A DNA stretch of 24,859 bases, from positions 1-24,859 of the forward strand of contig CAJONM010000031.1 in assembly GCA_905235885.1 (NCBI GenBank). Reading direction: 5' to 3'. The notes beneath the pieces were generated by a model. It was not told the origin of the DNA, made no database searches, and saw nothing but the letters and a program-made list of their open reading frames with translations. Of this stretch, positions 7,836-15,949 are shown one piece after another. This DNA is from an uncultured Clostridia bacterium (GTDB lineage: Bacteria > Bacillota > Clostridia > UBA1381). Both the position numbers and the translations under genes were made by a program. Positions within the stretch are counted from its first letter, which is position 1; each line of letters begins with the position of its first letter.

Positions 7836-8723
7836 CTATGATTTGCCCCTCTGGCTCTTTGAGCCTGAGGATATTTCCGTTATTTCCTGCGTTATAGCTC
7901 CCTGCCGTACATGGTTGTATGTTACCTTCAGCTCGTCAAGCAGCTTTTCCGCATTGCGGTTTGCCGCGTCCATGGCGTTCATACGCGCGTTTTGTTCACT
8001 GCAAAAGCTGTCTATGAGCGCACTGTATATAAACCCCGTTACATAGCTCGGAACGACATTGTCAAGCACTGTCTCTATGGACGGAAAGAAGTTGAACGGA
8101 TTTTTTACCTCTTTTTCCGTATCGGTCGTGGCAAATCGCTGCCTGTGGAACGGCAGAAGCCGCGTTGTGCATACGCGGAAATTCATAGGCCCTTCCATGT
8201 CGGTATATATGATAAATATTTTGGACAGGCTTCCGGCATTATACGCCTCAAGCAATATGTCCGATATTTCTCTTGCTCTTGTTACAGTCGGGTTCTGGGC
8301 TGTATATAAAAAACTCTTTTCTATCGGGATATTATGCGTTTTAAAATACTGCCTGCCGTATTCGCCTACGACGAAAAGCTTAGGATCGTCATGCTCTGCC
8401 ATGAGCCTTACCGCTTCCTTTAATATGTTGTGATTATACGCGCCTGCAAGTCCTTTGTCCGCCGTTACAACGAGATACCCGTATGATCCGGCAAGCTCAT
8501 GCTCGCCGCTTACAGGATAGAAATATCTGTTCTCTATCCCCTCGTTCACTCTGAAAATACGCTTTATCTCCGCGTGGAGCGCGTTAAAATACGGTCTTGT
8601 TGTGTCAAGCTCGTTTTTTGCCTTTCTCAGCTTTGTCGAGGCGATAAGATACATGGCGTTGGTGATCTTTTTCGTGTCCCCGACGCTTCTCATACGGCTT
8701 TTTATCTCCTTTGTCGTTGACAT
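7836..8723 (-). CDS. atpG: ATP synthase gamma subunit
   Basis: The 295-residue protein is the central-stalk gamma subunit: the N-terminal helix MSTTKEIKSRMRSVGDTKKITNAM-type signature, with TKLRKAKNEL following, and the C-terminal helix with SEQNARMNAMDAANRNAEKL and the conserved LTYN-like KVTYNHVRQGAITQEI ending. These two helices form the coiled-coil rotor shaft. It follows atpA after four bases, with an AGGTGA ribosome binding site that overlaps the atpA stop codon. Confidence 0.97.
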   Translation of the reverse strand: MSTTKEIKSRMRSVGDTKKITNAMYLIASTKLRKAKNELDTTRPYFNALHAEIKRIFRVNEGIENRYFYPVSGEHELAGSYGYLVVTADKGLAGAYNHNILKEAVRLMAEHDDPKLFVVGEYGRQYFKTHNIPIEKSFLYTAQNPTVTRAREISDILLEAYNAGSLSKIFIIYTDMEGPMNFRVCTTRLLPFHRQRFATTDTEKEVKNPFNFFPSIETVLDNVVPSYVTGFIYSALIDSFCSEQNARMNAMDAANRNAEKLLDELKVTYNHVRQGAITQEITEISSGSKSQRGKS

Positions 8724-8727
8724 CGCG

Positions 8728-10458
8728 TCACCTCATTTGCAGATATTTCCTTGATATTTCGATTATTTCGGCTTTGTCCTCATCCGAGAGAATGCCCGTT
8801 TCGTTTATTCTGTCGGCTATTTCGGGATGCAGCTCGTGAAAATGCGAAAGCAGCTCTTCTATTTTCGGTTTCACCGCCGAGGGTACGACATCGGCAAAAA
8901 GATGCGACAGGACCGTAACGAGTATGATGACCTGATCGACCATGGCATACGGCTTATATCTGTCCTGCTTCAGTGCCTGCATAAGCCCCTGTCCATATAC
9001 GAGCTGCCGCTTTGTCGCATCGTCAAGCTCACTGGCAAACTGGGTAAATACTTCCATTTCGCGATACTGCGCCAGATCAAGACGGATCGCGCCGGCTGCC
9101 TTCTTCATCGCCTTCGTCTGCGCGTCACCGCCGACTCTTGATACCGATAAGCCGACATTTACCGCCGGACGCTGCCCGGCAAAGAACAGGCTGCTTTCCA
9201 AGAATATCTGTCCGTCCGTGATTGATATTATATTTGTCGGTATATATGCCGAAACATCGCCTGCCTGCGTTTCAACTATCGGCAGTGCCGTTATGCTGCC
9301 TCCGCCGCGCTCATCGCTCAGCCGCGCCGATCGCTCAAGAAGCCTTGAATGGATATAAAACACATCGCCCGGATATGCCTCCCGCCCCGGCGCACGCTCT
9401 AAAAGCAGGCTCAGCGAACGGTATGCTATCGCGTGCTTTGACAGATCATCGTATACTATAAGGACATCCTTGCCCTTTTCCATAAAGTATTCCGCCATCG
9501 CGCACCCTGAATACGGCGCGATATATTGCAGCGGCGCGGTCTCGCCGGCGGACGCGTTTACAACTATCGTGTATTCCATCGCGCCTCGGCTTTTAAGGTC
9601 ACGGACAAGCTGTGCAACGGAGCTTGCCTTCTGCCCTATCGCCACATATATGCAAATAACATCCTTGCCCTTCTGATTGACGATCGTATCTGTCGCTATC
9701 GCCGTTTTACCCGTCTGCCTGTCGCCTATTATAAGCTCACGCTGACCTCTGCCTATCGGGAACATCGAATCTATCGCAAGTATCCCCGTTTCAAGCGGAG
9801 TATTTACCGGCTGCCTGTCGATAATTCCCGGTGCCGGATGCTCTATAGGTCTGTAGCCGTCGGCGATTATCTTGCCGCCGCCGTCTATCGGGGAGCCGAG
9901 AGCGTCTACTACCCTGCCTATCAGCTCGTCACCTACCGGCACGCCTGCCGTTTTACCCGTCCGCCTTACTCCGCTGCCGGCGGAAATATCGTCATCACTG
10001 CCGAAAAGCACACAGCCTATCTCCTCAGGACGCAGATCCTGCACCATGCCGCGAACTCCGGACGAGAACAAAAGTATCTCGCCGTATGTCGCATTTTCAA
10101 GCCCTTTTACAGTCGCTATGCCGTCACCTACGGTGGCGACTGTGCCGACCTCTCGCGCTATGACCTCCGGCGTCCAGTTGTTTATCGTTTCTCTTATGAG
10201 CGGAACTATATCCTCGCCGCCTACAGATATGCCCTGTATAAGCTCCTTGAGCTGGCGATACCTGCCCTTTGCGCTCCAGTCGTAGACCTCTGCACCTATC
10301 GCAAGGCGAAATCCGCCATAGTATTTGTCGCTGTATTGCCAATCGAGCGTTATCCCCTCGCCGTATTTTTCGGTCAGAAAATCGATAAACCGCTGTTTTT
10401 GCGCCGCGGTCGGCTCGGTATCGGAATATATTACAGCAGTTTTCGCGGCATTATTCAT
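8728..10458 (-). CDS. atpA: ATP synthase alpha subunit with an N-terminal delta-subunit C-terminal domain
   Basis: From residue 83 the protein is a normal alpha subunit: REVGTVATVGDGIA (102-115), P-loop GDRQTGKT (245-252) and the arginine finger R441 in SVSRVGGDAQ. Residues 6-74 are extra and match the C-terminal domain of the delta subunit (AtpH): TAAQKQRFIDFLTEKYG, then GGFRLAIGAEVYDWSAKGR, comparable to E. coli AGVIIRAGDMVIDGSVRGR. In other bacteria this domain joins the b-subunit stalk to F1. There is no atpH between atpF and atpA, and the delta N-terminal helical domain is absent. I chose the start at 10458, eight bases before the end of atpF, because AGGGAG precedes it; an ATG at 10512 would overlap atpF by 62 bp. 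The total of 576 residues is about 75 more than typical. Confidence 0.93.
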   Translation of the reverse strand: MNNAAKTAVIYSDTEPTAAQKQRFIDFLTEKYGEGITLDWQYSDKYYGGFRLAIGAEVYDWSAKGRYRQLKELIQGISVGGEDIVPLIRETINNWTPEVIAREVGTVATVGDGIATVKGLENATYGEILLFSSGVRGMVQDLRPEEIGCVLFGSDDDISAGSGVRRTGKTAGVPVGDELIGRVVDALGSPIDGGGKIIADGYRPIEHPAPGIIDRQPVNTPLETGILAIDSMFPIGRGQRELIIGDRQTGKTAIATDTIVNQKGKDVICIYVAIGQKASSVAQLVRDLKSRGAMEYTIVVNASAGETAPLQYIAPYSGCAMAEYFMEKGKDVLIVYDDLSKHAIAYRSLSLLLERAPGREAYPGDVFYIHSRLLERSARLSDERGGGSITALPIVETQAGDVSAYIPTNIISITDGQIFLESSLFFAGQRPAVNVGLSVSRVGGDAQTKAMKKAAGAIRLDLAQYREMEVFTQFASELDDATKRQLVYGQGLMQALKQDRYKPYAMVDQVIILVTVLSHLFADVVPSAVKPKIEELLSHFHELHPEIADRINETGILSDEDKAEIIEISRKYLQMR

Positions 10459-10951
10459 TGCCACCGCTCCCTTCCGCCTTATCCAAGAAGCTGTCATAGC
10501 TCTCTTTGGCACTCGAGCGCGGCATTATCTTCGCCGCCGCCGCCGTTACCATATCGGCGATCTCGCGCTGCGCATCATCAAGAATACGCGTGCGTTCCTG
10601 CTTCGCCTTTTCGTTGGCTTTCTTTACTATGTCATCCGCCTCTTTCTCGGCGGCAATGCGCGCCTTTTCAAGCTCCGATGACAGCTTTTGGCGTGAAAGC
10701 ATCCTCTCGCGCTCTATCTCGTCCTCGACGCCTTTCAGCTTCCGGGCATATTCCTGCTTATATGTCTCCGCGTCCGATAAGCTCTTGTTTGCTTTCTCGT
10801 CCATATCCCTGTAATGCTCTTCCCTTGACTGCATAAATTTCTTTACCGGCCCGTACAGCAGAAAATACAGCACCGCAAACAGTATTGCGAAATTAAACAA
10901 ATGCAGCAGGATCTGATGCCAATCTATATTAAGCGGCAAATTCATTGCCAT
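10451..10951 (-). CDS. atpF: ATP synthase b subunit
   Basis: The 166-residue protein has one N-terminal membrane helix (about residues 12-32) and then a long charged helix (roughly 40-150) that forms the dimeric peripheral stalk. Its C-terminal end normally binds the delta subunit; here the partner would be the delta-like domain on alpha. Two ATGs two codons apart (10951 and 10945) share the AAGGTAGGTGA site, so either may be used. The gene overlaps the atpA start by eight bases. Confidence 0.95.
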   Translation of the reverse strand: MAMNLPLNIDWHQILLHLFNFAILFAVLYFLLYGPVKKFMQSREEHYRDMDEKANKSLSDAETYKQEYARKLKGVEDEIERERMLSRQKLSSELEKARIAAEKEADDIVKKANEKAKQERTRILDDAQREIADMVTAAAAKIMPRSSAKESYDSFLDKAEGSGGNE

Positions 10952-10971
10952 TCACCTACCTTCAGCTATGA

Positions 10972-11295
10972 TCAAATTACAAATATTACAAGTATCGCTA
11001 TAACAAGCGCATAGATTATCGCCGTTTCTATAAATACCAGTCCGAGCATGAGCATATTTCTTATCTTGCTCTCCGCCTCCGGCTGACGCGATATGCCCTC
11101 TACGGAGTTGGCTACAGCCATACCCATTCCGATTGCGCCGCCGCACGCGGCAAGACCTACGGCTATCGCCGCGCCTATTGCTCTTGCGCTGTCAAGCGGC
11201 AGCGCCTCGCCCTCGGCGGCAAATACCGTTGTCGTCGCGGCAAGAGCGGCGGCAAATACCGCTAATGTTAAAATAAACTTCAATCTCTTTCTCAT
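10972..11295 (-). CDS. atpE: ATP synthase c subunit with a signal-peptide-like N-terminus
   Basis: The 107-residue protein is the rotor-ring subunit: a glycine-rich helix 1 (about 39-62), the SRQPEA loop (69-74) and helix 2 with the ion-carrying Glu90. It is 20-35 residues longer than usual. The first 27 residues look like a cleavable signal sequence (basic MRKRLK, hydrophobic core, VFA-AE site). Compared with Ilyobacter tartaricus c, the Na+-ligand Gln32 position is Met57 and Ser66 is Thr91. Loss of the Gln suggests H+ coupling, though this is inference. It lies between atpB and atpF with an excellent GGAGG site. Confidence 0.95.
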   Translation of the reverse strand: MRKRLKFILTLAVFAAALAATTTVFAAEGEALPLDSARAIGAAIAVGLAACGGAIGMGMAVANSVEGISRQPEAESKIRNMLMLGLVFIETAIIYALVIAILVIFVI

Positions 11296-11317
11296 TGTAT
11301 ATAACCTCCGTTTTTGA

Positions 11318-12124
11318 TTACTTTTTTATTTTCGGCTCCGATACCTCTCCGTAGAACAGCGCCGTTATAAGAGTAAGCACATACGCCTGTATGAGCGCGT
11401 GCAGGACCGTAAATAATACCCCTACCAACACGGGCAGACCGTAGCTCAGAGCAGGGCTGTAGTAGACCAGCTCGGTAACGAGCGCACCGCTGAGAAGCGC
11501 GCCGAACAGACGAAAGCTCATTGATACGGGCAGTGAAAATTCCTTCAGCGTCAACCCCACGCCCCTGAGCTTATTTACCGCTATTGCGCCGGACATAATA
11601 ACAAGGTATGACAGACATCCCATCATTATCGCGCCGTTTATATCCGCAAGCGGCGCCGGCAGAGATATGGACGCGCCCGTTGTCGTAACTGCCTGAACGC
11701 CGAGAAGCTCAAACAGAGTGCCTATACAAATATATACGCCAGCCGCGAACAGATAAGCGCCCAGAAAGCCGTTAAGATGCGGACTGTTGGATTTTGCAAG
11801 CCCGTCAAAAAAGCTCACCACCGTCTCCATTACCGTCTGAAATCTGCCCGGCACGAGCTTAAATCTCGGTATTACGAATATCCGCACGATCAGCGAAAAA
11901 ATAAAAATCAGCGTCGTAACGACATATGCCGATATAAGCGACGGATTTACCTCTGTCAAGCCGAAAAGGCTTATCTTATTCGTTTCATGCAAGACCGCGT
12001 CACGCATCATCTCGCTTATCGATTCACCGCTGCCGCCGGATCTTACCGCGAGCGAGCCTATAAAGCAAGCGAGAATGACTGCCGCGAAAACGGCAAACAT
12101 TTTCTTCCTCTTTTTTTTGTCCAT
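11318..12124 (-). CDS. atpB: ATP synthase a subunit
   Basis: The 268-residue membrane protein is the stator subunit a. It has five to six membrane segments, a GTLFELLG segment (135-142), the PLADINGA loop and the essential Arg205 in FRLFGALLSG, which faces the c ring. The usual RLFGN is RLFGA here. It is the first gene of the atp operon, and no atpI is seen before it. The ATG follows a GGAGG site, and a strong promoter lies 47 bases upstream of the start codon. Confidence 0.95.
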   Translation of the reverse strand: MDKKKRKKMFAVFAAVILACFIGSLAVRSGGSGESISEMMRDAVLHETNKISLFGLTEVNPSLISAYVVTTLIFIFSLIVRIFVIPRFKLVPGRFQTVMETVVSFFDGLAKSNSPHLNGFLGAYLFAAGVYICIGTLFELLGVQAVTTTGASISLPAPLADINGAIMMGCLSYLVIMSGAIAVNKLRGVGLTLKEFSLPVSMSFRLFGALLSGALVTELVYYSPALSYGLPVLVGVLFTVLHALIQAYVLTLITALFYGEVSEPKIKK

Positions 12125-12170
12125 ATATGCCTCCGTTTCTCCGCATTGTGCGGCTCCTTAACACGCATAT

Positions 12171-12199
12171 ATTTTACCACATTTGGTCGCTGTAGTCAA
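12171..12199 (-). promoter_or_regulatory. Promoter of the atp operon
   Basis: Minus strand: TTGACT (12194-12199), 17-base spacer, TAAAAT (12171-12176). The short leader contains a small hairpin (CCGCA-CAA-TGCGG) shortly before the atpB ribosome binding site. It is divergent from the relQ promoter; the two -35 boxes are about 48 bp apart. Confidence 0.8.
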
Positions 12200-12247
12200 T
12201 AGCCGCGCGTTCAAAATAAAAATTAACGGTTTATTTAAAATTAGATG

Positions 12248-12276
12248 ATGACATTTTCCCGAAAGTATGATATACT
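12248..12276 (+). promoter_or_regulatory. Promoter of relQ and the two-component operon
   Basis: Plus strand: ATGACA (12248-12253), 17-base spacer, TATACT (12271-12276), 32 bases before the relQ start. Five of six bases match consensus in each hexamer. Confidence 0.7.
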
Positions 12277-12308
12277 TGTATCATAATAATACCGAGGGGG
12301 TACCCGAT

Positions 12309-12944
12309 ATGGATAATACCAGTGATTTTAAGGATTTTTACGGGTCCTTGCAGCTGATATACGACAGCGCGCTCATAAATATAGTTTCGCGGCTTAATAT
12401 AATCCGCAAATACAAGACGGCAAACGGCTACCGCGATCCGATCGAGAACATAAAAACGCGGCTCAAATCTCCGGAAAGCATGAAAAAAAAGCTCATATCA
12501 AAGGGTCTTGAGCCTGTTTCGGAAAATATACCCGGAAATATCAACGACGCCGCCGGAGCAAGGGTGATATGTACATATGTCGACGATGTATACGAGGTAG
12601 CAAACACGCTTGCCGCGCAGAAGGATCTGAATGTGATAACGATAAAGGATTACATCAAAACGCCCAAAACGAGCGGCTATCGCAGCTACCATATGATAAT
12701 AGAGGTACCGATATATATCGGTGAGGAATGTCACAATGTCCGCGCGGAGCTTCAGATAAGGACGCTTTCCATGGATTTCTGGGCGAGTCTGGAGCACAAA
12801 ATACACTATAAGCATGATATTCCGAGCAGAGCAATAATAGAATCGGAGCTTAGGCGATGCGCCGATGAGGTCGCATCGGTAGAGATGAATTTCATAACGA
12901 TACGCGATATGATAAACGCGGCACAGAAGGAGGATGAACGGTGA
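12309..12944 (+). CDS. relQ: Small alarmone synthetase (RelQ/SasB-type GTP pyrophosphokinase)
   Basis: The 211-residue protein has the (p)ppGpp synthetase fold without hydrolase or regulatory domains: DAAGARVIC (80-88), KDYIKTPKTSGYRSYH (113-128, substrate-binding loop) and AELQIRTLSMDFWASLEH (146-163) with the catalytic Glu in ELQIRT. It makes pppGpp/ppGpp from ATP and GTP or GDP. The length equals that of RelQ from Firmicutes. An ATG 42 bases upstream lies on the -10 box; I chose 12309 because GAGGGGG stands eight bases before it. Its TGA overlaps the GTG start of the response regulator (GTGA), so translation of the two is probably coupled. Confidence 0.92.
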   Translation: MDNTSDFKDFYGSLQLIYDSALINIVSRLNIIRKYKTANGYRDPIENIKTRLKSPESMKKKLISKGLEPVSENIPGNINDAAGARVICTYVDDVYEVANTLAAQKDLNVITIKDYIKTPKTSGYRSYHMIIEVPIYIGEECHNVRAELQIRTLSMDFWASLEHKIHYKHDIPSRAIIESELRRCADEVASVEMNFITIRDMINAAQKEDER

Positions 12945-13615
12945 AGATACTGCTTGCCGATGATGAACGGGAGCTGACAAAGGCTCTCAGTGCGATACTA
13001 AAATTCAATAAATACGATGTTGATTGTGTTTATGACGGCGAAGCGGCATATGAAGCGGCGCTTGCCAATCACTACGACGCGCTGATATTTGATATAATGA
13101 TGCCGAAAATGAGCGGCGTAGAGGCGCTTGCCGCGCTGAGAAAAAAGAATATAAAAACTCCCGTTCTGCTTCTGACCGCAAAGGCGGAATTTTCCGACAG
13201 GATAACAGGGCTTGACGCAGGCGCGGACGATTATCTGACAAAGCCGTTCCATACGGGCGAGCTGCTTGCCAGGCTAAGAGCTATGCTGCGCCGTACCACA
13301 GACACCGATCAGGAGATCATGACCTGCGGCAACGTTATCTTTAACAAGGGTACGCTTGAAATAAGCGTTACGACAGCGTCGTTTATGCTTGCGGCAAAGG
13401 AGGCAAAAATGCTTGAGCTGCTCATAGACAGGGTGAACACTCCCGTTTCAGAGCAGCAGTTCATAGAGCGCATATTTGAGTCGGACGAGGGCAGCGACAA
13501 CGGAGTCGTATTCCTTTACATATCGTATCTGCGCAACAAGCTCAACGCCATAGGCGCAGATATAAGAATAGAAACCACCGAAAACAACGATTACATTCTC
13601 ATCACGGGAGATTGA
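12941..13615 (+). CDS. Response regulator, OmpR/PhoB type
   Basis: The 224-residue protein has a receiver domain (1-115) with acidic pocket D7/D8, phospho-acceptor Asp51 (LIFDIMMP), Thr79 and Lys101 (TKPF), then a winged-helix DNA-binding domain (about 127-222). The start is GTG, overlapping the relQ stop, with AGGAGG seven bases before it. The histidine kinase follows after four bases. The DNA-binding half is divergent: the usual LT-E--LL region reads MLAAKEAKMLELL, and the target genes cannot be predicted. Confidence 0.93.
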   Translation: MKILLADDERELTKALSAILKFNKYDVDCVYDGEAAYEAALANHYDALIFDIMMPKMSGVEALAALRKKNIKTPVLLLTAKAEFSDRITGLDAGADDYLTKPFHTGELLARLRAMLRRTTDTDQEIMTCGNVIFNKGTLEISVTTASFMLAAKEAKMLELLIDRVNTPVSEQQFIERIFESDEGSDNGVVFLYISYLRNKLNAIGADIRIETTENNDYILITGD

Positions 13616-13619
13616 TATT

Positions 13620-14849
13620 ATGCTGAACTCACTTCGTATACGAATAATCTCGCTGACAATGGCTGCCATAACGGTAGTTGTGTTCGCGGTGTCGGCCACG
13701 ATAAACATTGTCAACACGCTGTGGATGCGCCAGCGCGCATATGACACGCTGAAGCTGATAAGCGAAGCAAACGGCAAGCTGCCTGAGGATACGGACGAGC
13801 TTAGATCCATGGCGGAATTTACGATAAACAGGGAGCTGCCGTTCCGTACGCGGTATTTTGTCATAATAACGGATGATGACGGGAATATAACAAAAACAAG
13901 AACGGGCAATGTCTCCGCCGTGAGCGATGAAAACATTAAATCGTATAACGAGCTTACAAGCCATCTTGATTACGGCACATACGGGTACATAGACGACTAC
14001 CGCTATCTTGTTTCGCGAACGGAAATGGGCAGGACGATCACATTTCTCGACTGCTCCGAGGACAGAGAGGACGCGCTGCGCCTGCTCGGCGCGACGATGC
14101 GTACGGCGTGTATAGGACTGATCCTTATCCTGTTCGTGCTTGTCTTTATATCGAAAAGAATCGTTATGCCGTTCGTGCGTAACCACGAAAAGCAAAATCA
14201 GTTCATCACGGACGCCGGACATGAGCTTAAAACGCCCCTCGCAATTATCCGCACCAACGCGGAGGTGCTTGAAATGTGCGTGGGTTCCAATGAATGGCTC
14301 GACAGCATAAATAACCAGACCGAGCGTCTTGACGGGCTTGTAAAGGGGCTTTTAAGGCTTGCACAAAGCGCGGAGATCCCGGAGGACACGGAGCAAGTAA
14401 CATTTTCGCTCAGCGCGGCCGTGCGTGAAACGGCGGAGCCGTTTAAGGCGTTGGCGGAAAAGAACGGGCATAAGATGCATTTTGACATCACTCCGGAAAT
14501 ACAGTATAAGGGCAATGCACAGTCCATAAACACACTCGTTTCCATACTTGTGGATAACGCCATAAAATACGCCTCACCGGGCGGAGAGATATTTGTTTCG
14601 CTTGCGCGCATGGGTATAGGCACTCTGAAAACGGCAAAGCTTATCGTTGAAAACGATACCGAGCTTGACGGTACGGACGATCCGAACAGATTTTTTGAGC
14701 GGTTTTACCGTTCGGACTCGTCGCGCGCAAGGCAGACGGGCGGCTACGGCATAGGGCTTTCCGTAGCACAGACGATAACCGAGCAGCACAAGGGCAAAAT
14801 AACGGTATCGCTCAACAAAAACCGCATAGCGTTTACGGTAATACTATAA
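13620..14849 (+). CDS. Sensor histidine kinase
   Basis: The 409-residue membrane kinase has membrane helix 1 (about 8-32), an extracellular segment of about 120 residues without a recognised ligand motif, membrane helix 2 (about 162-183), then HisKA with His201 (DAGHELKTPLA), an N box (VDNAIKYASPGG) and a G box (GGYGIGLSVAQ). The space between helix 2 and HisKA is short, so there is no full HAMP domain. It is the evident partner of the response regulator next to it. The signal it senses is unknown. Confidence 0.93.
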   Translation: MLNSLRIRIISLTMAAITVVVFAVSATINIVNTLWMRQRAYDTLKLISEANGKLPEDTDELRSMAEFTINRELPFRTRYFVIITDDDGNITKTRTGNVSAVSDENIKSYNELTSHLDYGTYGYIDDYRYLVSRTEMGRTITFLDCSEDREDALRLLGATMRTACIGLILILFVLVFISKRIVMPFVRNHEKQNQFITDAGHELKTPLAIIRTNAEVLEMCVGSNEWLDSINNQTERLDGLVKGLLRLAQSAEIPEDTEQVTFSLSAAVRETAEPFKALAEKNGHKMHFDITPEIQYKGNAQSINTLVSILVDNAIKYASPGGEIFVSLARMGIGTLKTAKLIVENDTELDGTDDPNRFFERFYRSDSSRARQTGGYGIGLSVAQTITEQHKGKITVSLNKNRIAFTVIL

Positions 14850-14862
14850 GGAGGAAATGATA

Positions 14863-15402
14863 ATGGTATATGTTGTTTTGGCAGACGGATTTGAAGAAAT
14901 AGAGGCTATAGAGCCGATAGACATTATGAGAAGAGCCGGTATAGAGGTAACGACGGCATCAGTTATGGAGACAGCTTCCGTAACAGGCGCGCACGGCATA
15001 CCGGTAAAGGCGGATATTACGGTAAGGGATGTCGATCCCGACAATATGGAGCTGCTGTTCCTGCCCGGTGGCGCGGGACATACGATCCTTGACGCGTCAA
15101 ACGAGGTACACGCGCTTATAAATCATGCGGTCACAACAAGAAAATATATAGCAGCGATCTGCGCCGCGCCGTCCATACTCGGCAAAAAGCAGCTTTTATC
15201 GGGCAAAAAAGCCACCTGCTTCCCCGGCTTTGAAAAATACTGCTACGGAGCGGAGATAACAGGTGAAAAGGTAACTCGTGACGGTATGATAATTACGGCA
15301 AGGGGCGCAGGCGCGGCGGCGGAGCTGGGCTTTGCACTCGTGGGCATATTAAAAGACGATAAAACAGCCGGAGAGCTTCGCCTTTCGATGCAGTATGAAT
15401 AA
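14863..15402 (+). CDS. DJ-1/PfpI family protein
   Basis: The 179-residue protein has the DJ-1 fold with the nucleophile Cys100 in the elbow AAICAAPSIL and the conserved acidic FEEIEA (Glu near 15) beside it. Family members act as glyoxalase III-type enzymes, protein or nucleotide deglycases, chaperones or redox sensors; the sequence does not choose among these. An ATG at 14857 is only two bases from AGGAGG, so I prefer base 14863, eight bases away, giving MVYVVLADGFEE as in the family. It follows the kinase by 13 bp and overlaps the next gene by eight bases. Confidence 0.9.
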   Translation: MVYVVLADGFEEIEAIEPIDIMRRAGIEVTTASVMETASVTGAHGIPVKADITVRDVDPDNMELLFLPGGAGHTILDASNEVHALINHAVTTRKYIAAICAAPSILGKKQLLSGKKATCFPGFEKYCYGAEITGEKVTRDGMIITARGAGAAAELGFALVGILKDDKTAGELRLSMQYE

Positions 15403-15949
15403 TAAAAACGCCATACGCGCCGAAATGAAGGCGCGGCGCAAGGCAATGCCGATTGCAGAGCGCAATGGGAAAAGTGATGCGATATTTCACAATATCATAT
15501 CCTCAGAGCTTATAAAAAACGCCGATACAGTAATGTGCTATATGTCCGCTTTCGGCGAGCCGTCTACATCTCTCTTCATAGAGCGTCTTACAAAGAGCGG
15601 CAAGCGCATCGTTCTTCCCGTTACCGACCCCGAAAGCGGTATGATCACACCCTCATATTTTACGGGCGAGCTCGGCAGAGGCGCGTTCGGCATACGCGAG
15701 CCTCTCCCTTGCATGGTGGCGGACATCGCCGATATTGATGTCATCATAGTGCCTGGCATCGCTTTTGACAGGCGCGGCGGACGGATAGGCTTTGGAAAGG
15801 GCTGCTATGACAGACTTCTCTGCAACTTCGGCGGCGTGATAATAGGCGTCTGCTACGATTTCCAGCTCATAGACGAAATTCCGCGCGGAGAACACGATAT
15901 AGATATGGATCTGATCATAACCGAAACGGGGGTTTACCATGATTTTTGA
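15395..15949 (+). CDS. yqgN: 5-formyltetrahydrofolate cyclo-ligase
   Basis: The 184-residue protein has the family's N-terminal helix with basic residues that bind ATP (RAEMKARRKAM) and the C-terminal PGIAFDRRGGRIGFGKGCYDR (120-140), in which the usual GYYDR is GCYDR. It converts 5-formyl-THF to 5,10-methenyl-THF using ATP, recycling an inhibitory folate. The start overlaps the DJ-1 gene by eight bases and the end overlaps tatD by 11, so this run is one transcription unit. Confidence 0.92.
   Translation: MNNKNAIRAEMKARRKAMPIAERNGKSDAIFHNIISSELIKNADTVMCYMSAFGEPSTSLFIERLTKSGKRIVLPVTDPESGMITPSYFTGELGRGAFGIREPLPCMVADIADIDVIIVPGIAFDRRGGRIGFGKGCYDRLLCNFGGVIIGVCYDFQLIDEIPRGEHDIDMDLIITETGVYHDF

Noticed and set aside
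10458..10512. Upstream ATG for atpA at 10512
   Set aside because: It would overlap atpF by 62 bp and add 18 residues that match nothing; the ATG at 10458 has a proper AGGGAG site.
9526..10836. 436-codon open frame on the plus strand opposite atpA and atpF
   Set aside because: It lies wholly antisense to two clear ATP synthase genes, has no ribosome binding site or recognisable domain, and its Tyr/Arg-rich composition is typical of a reverse-strand shadow.
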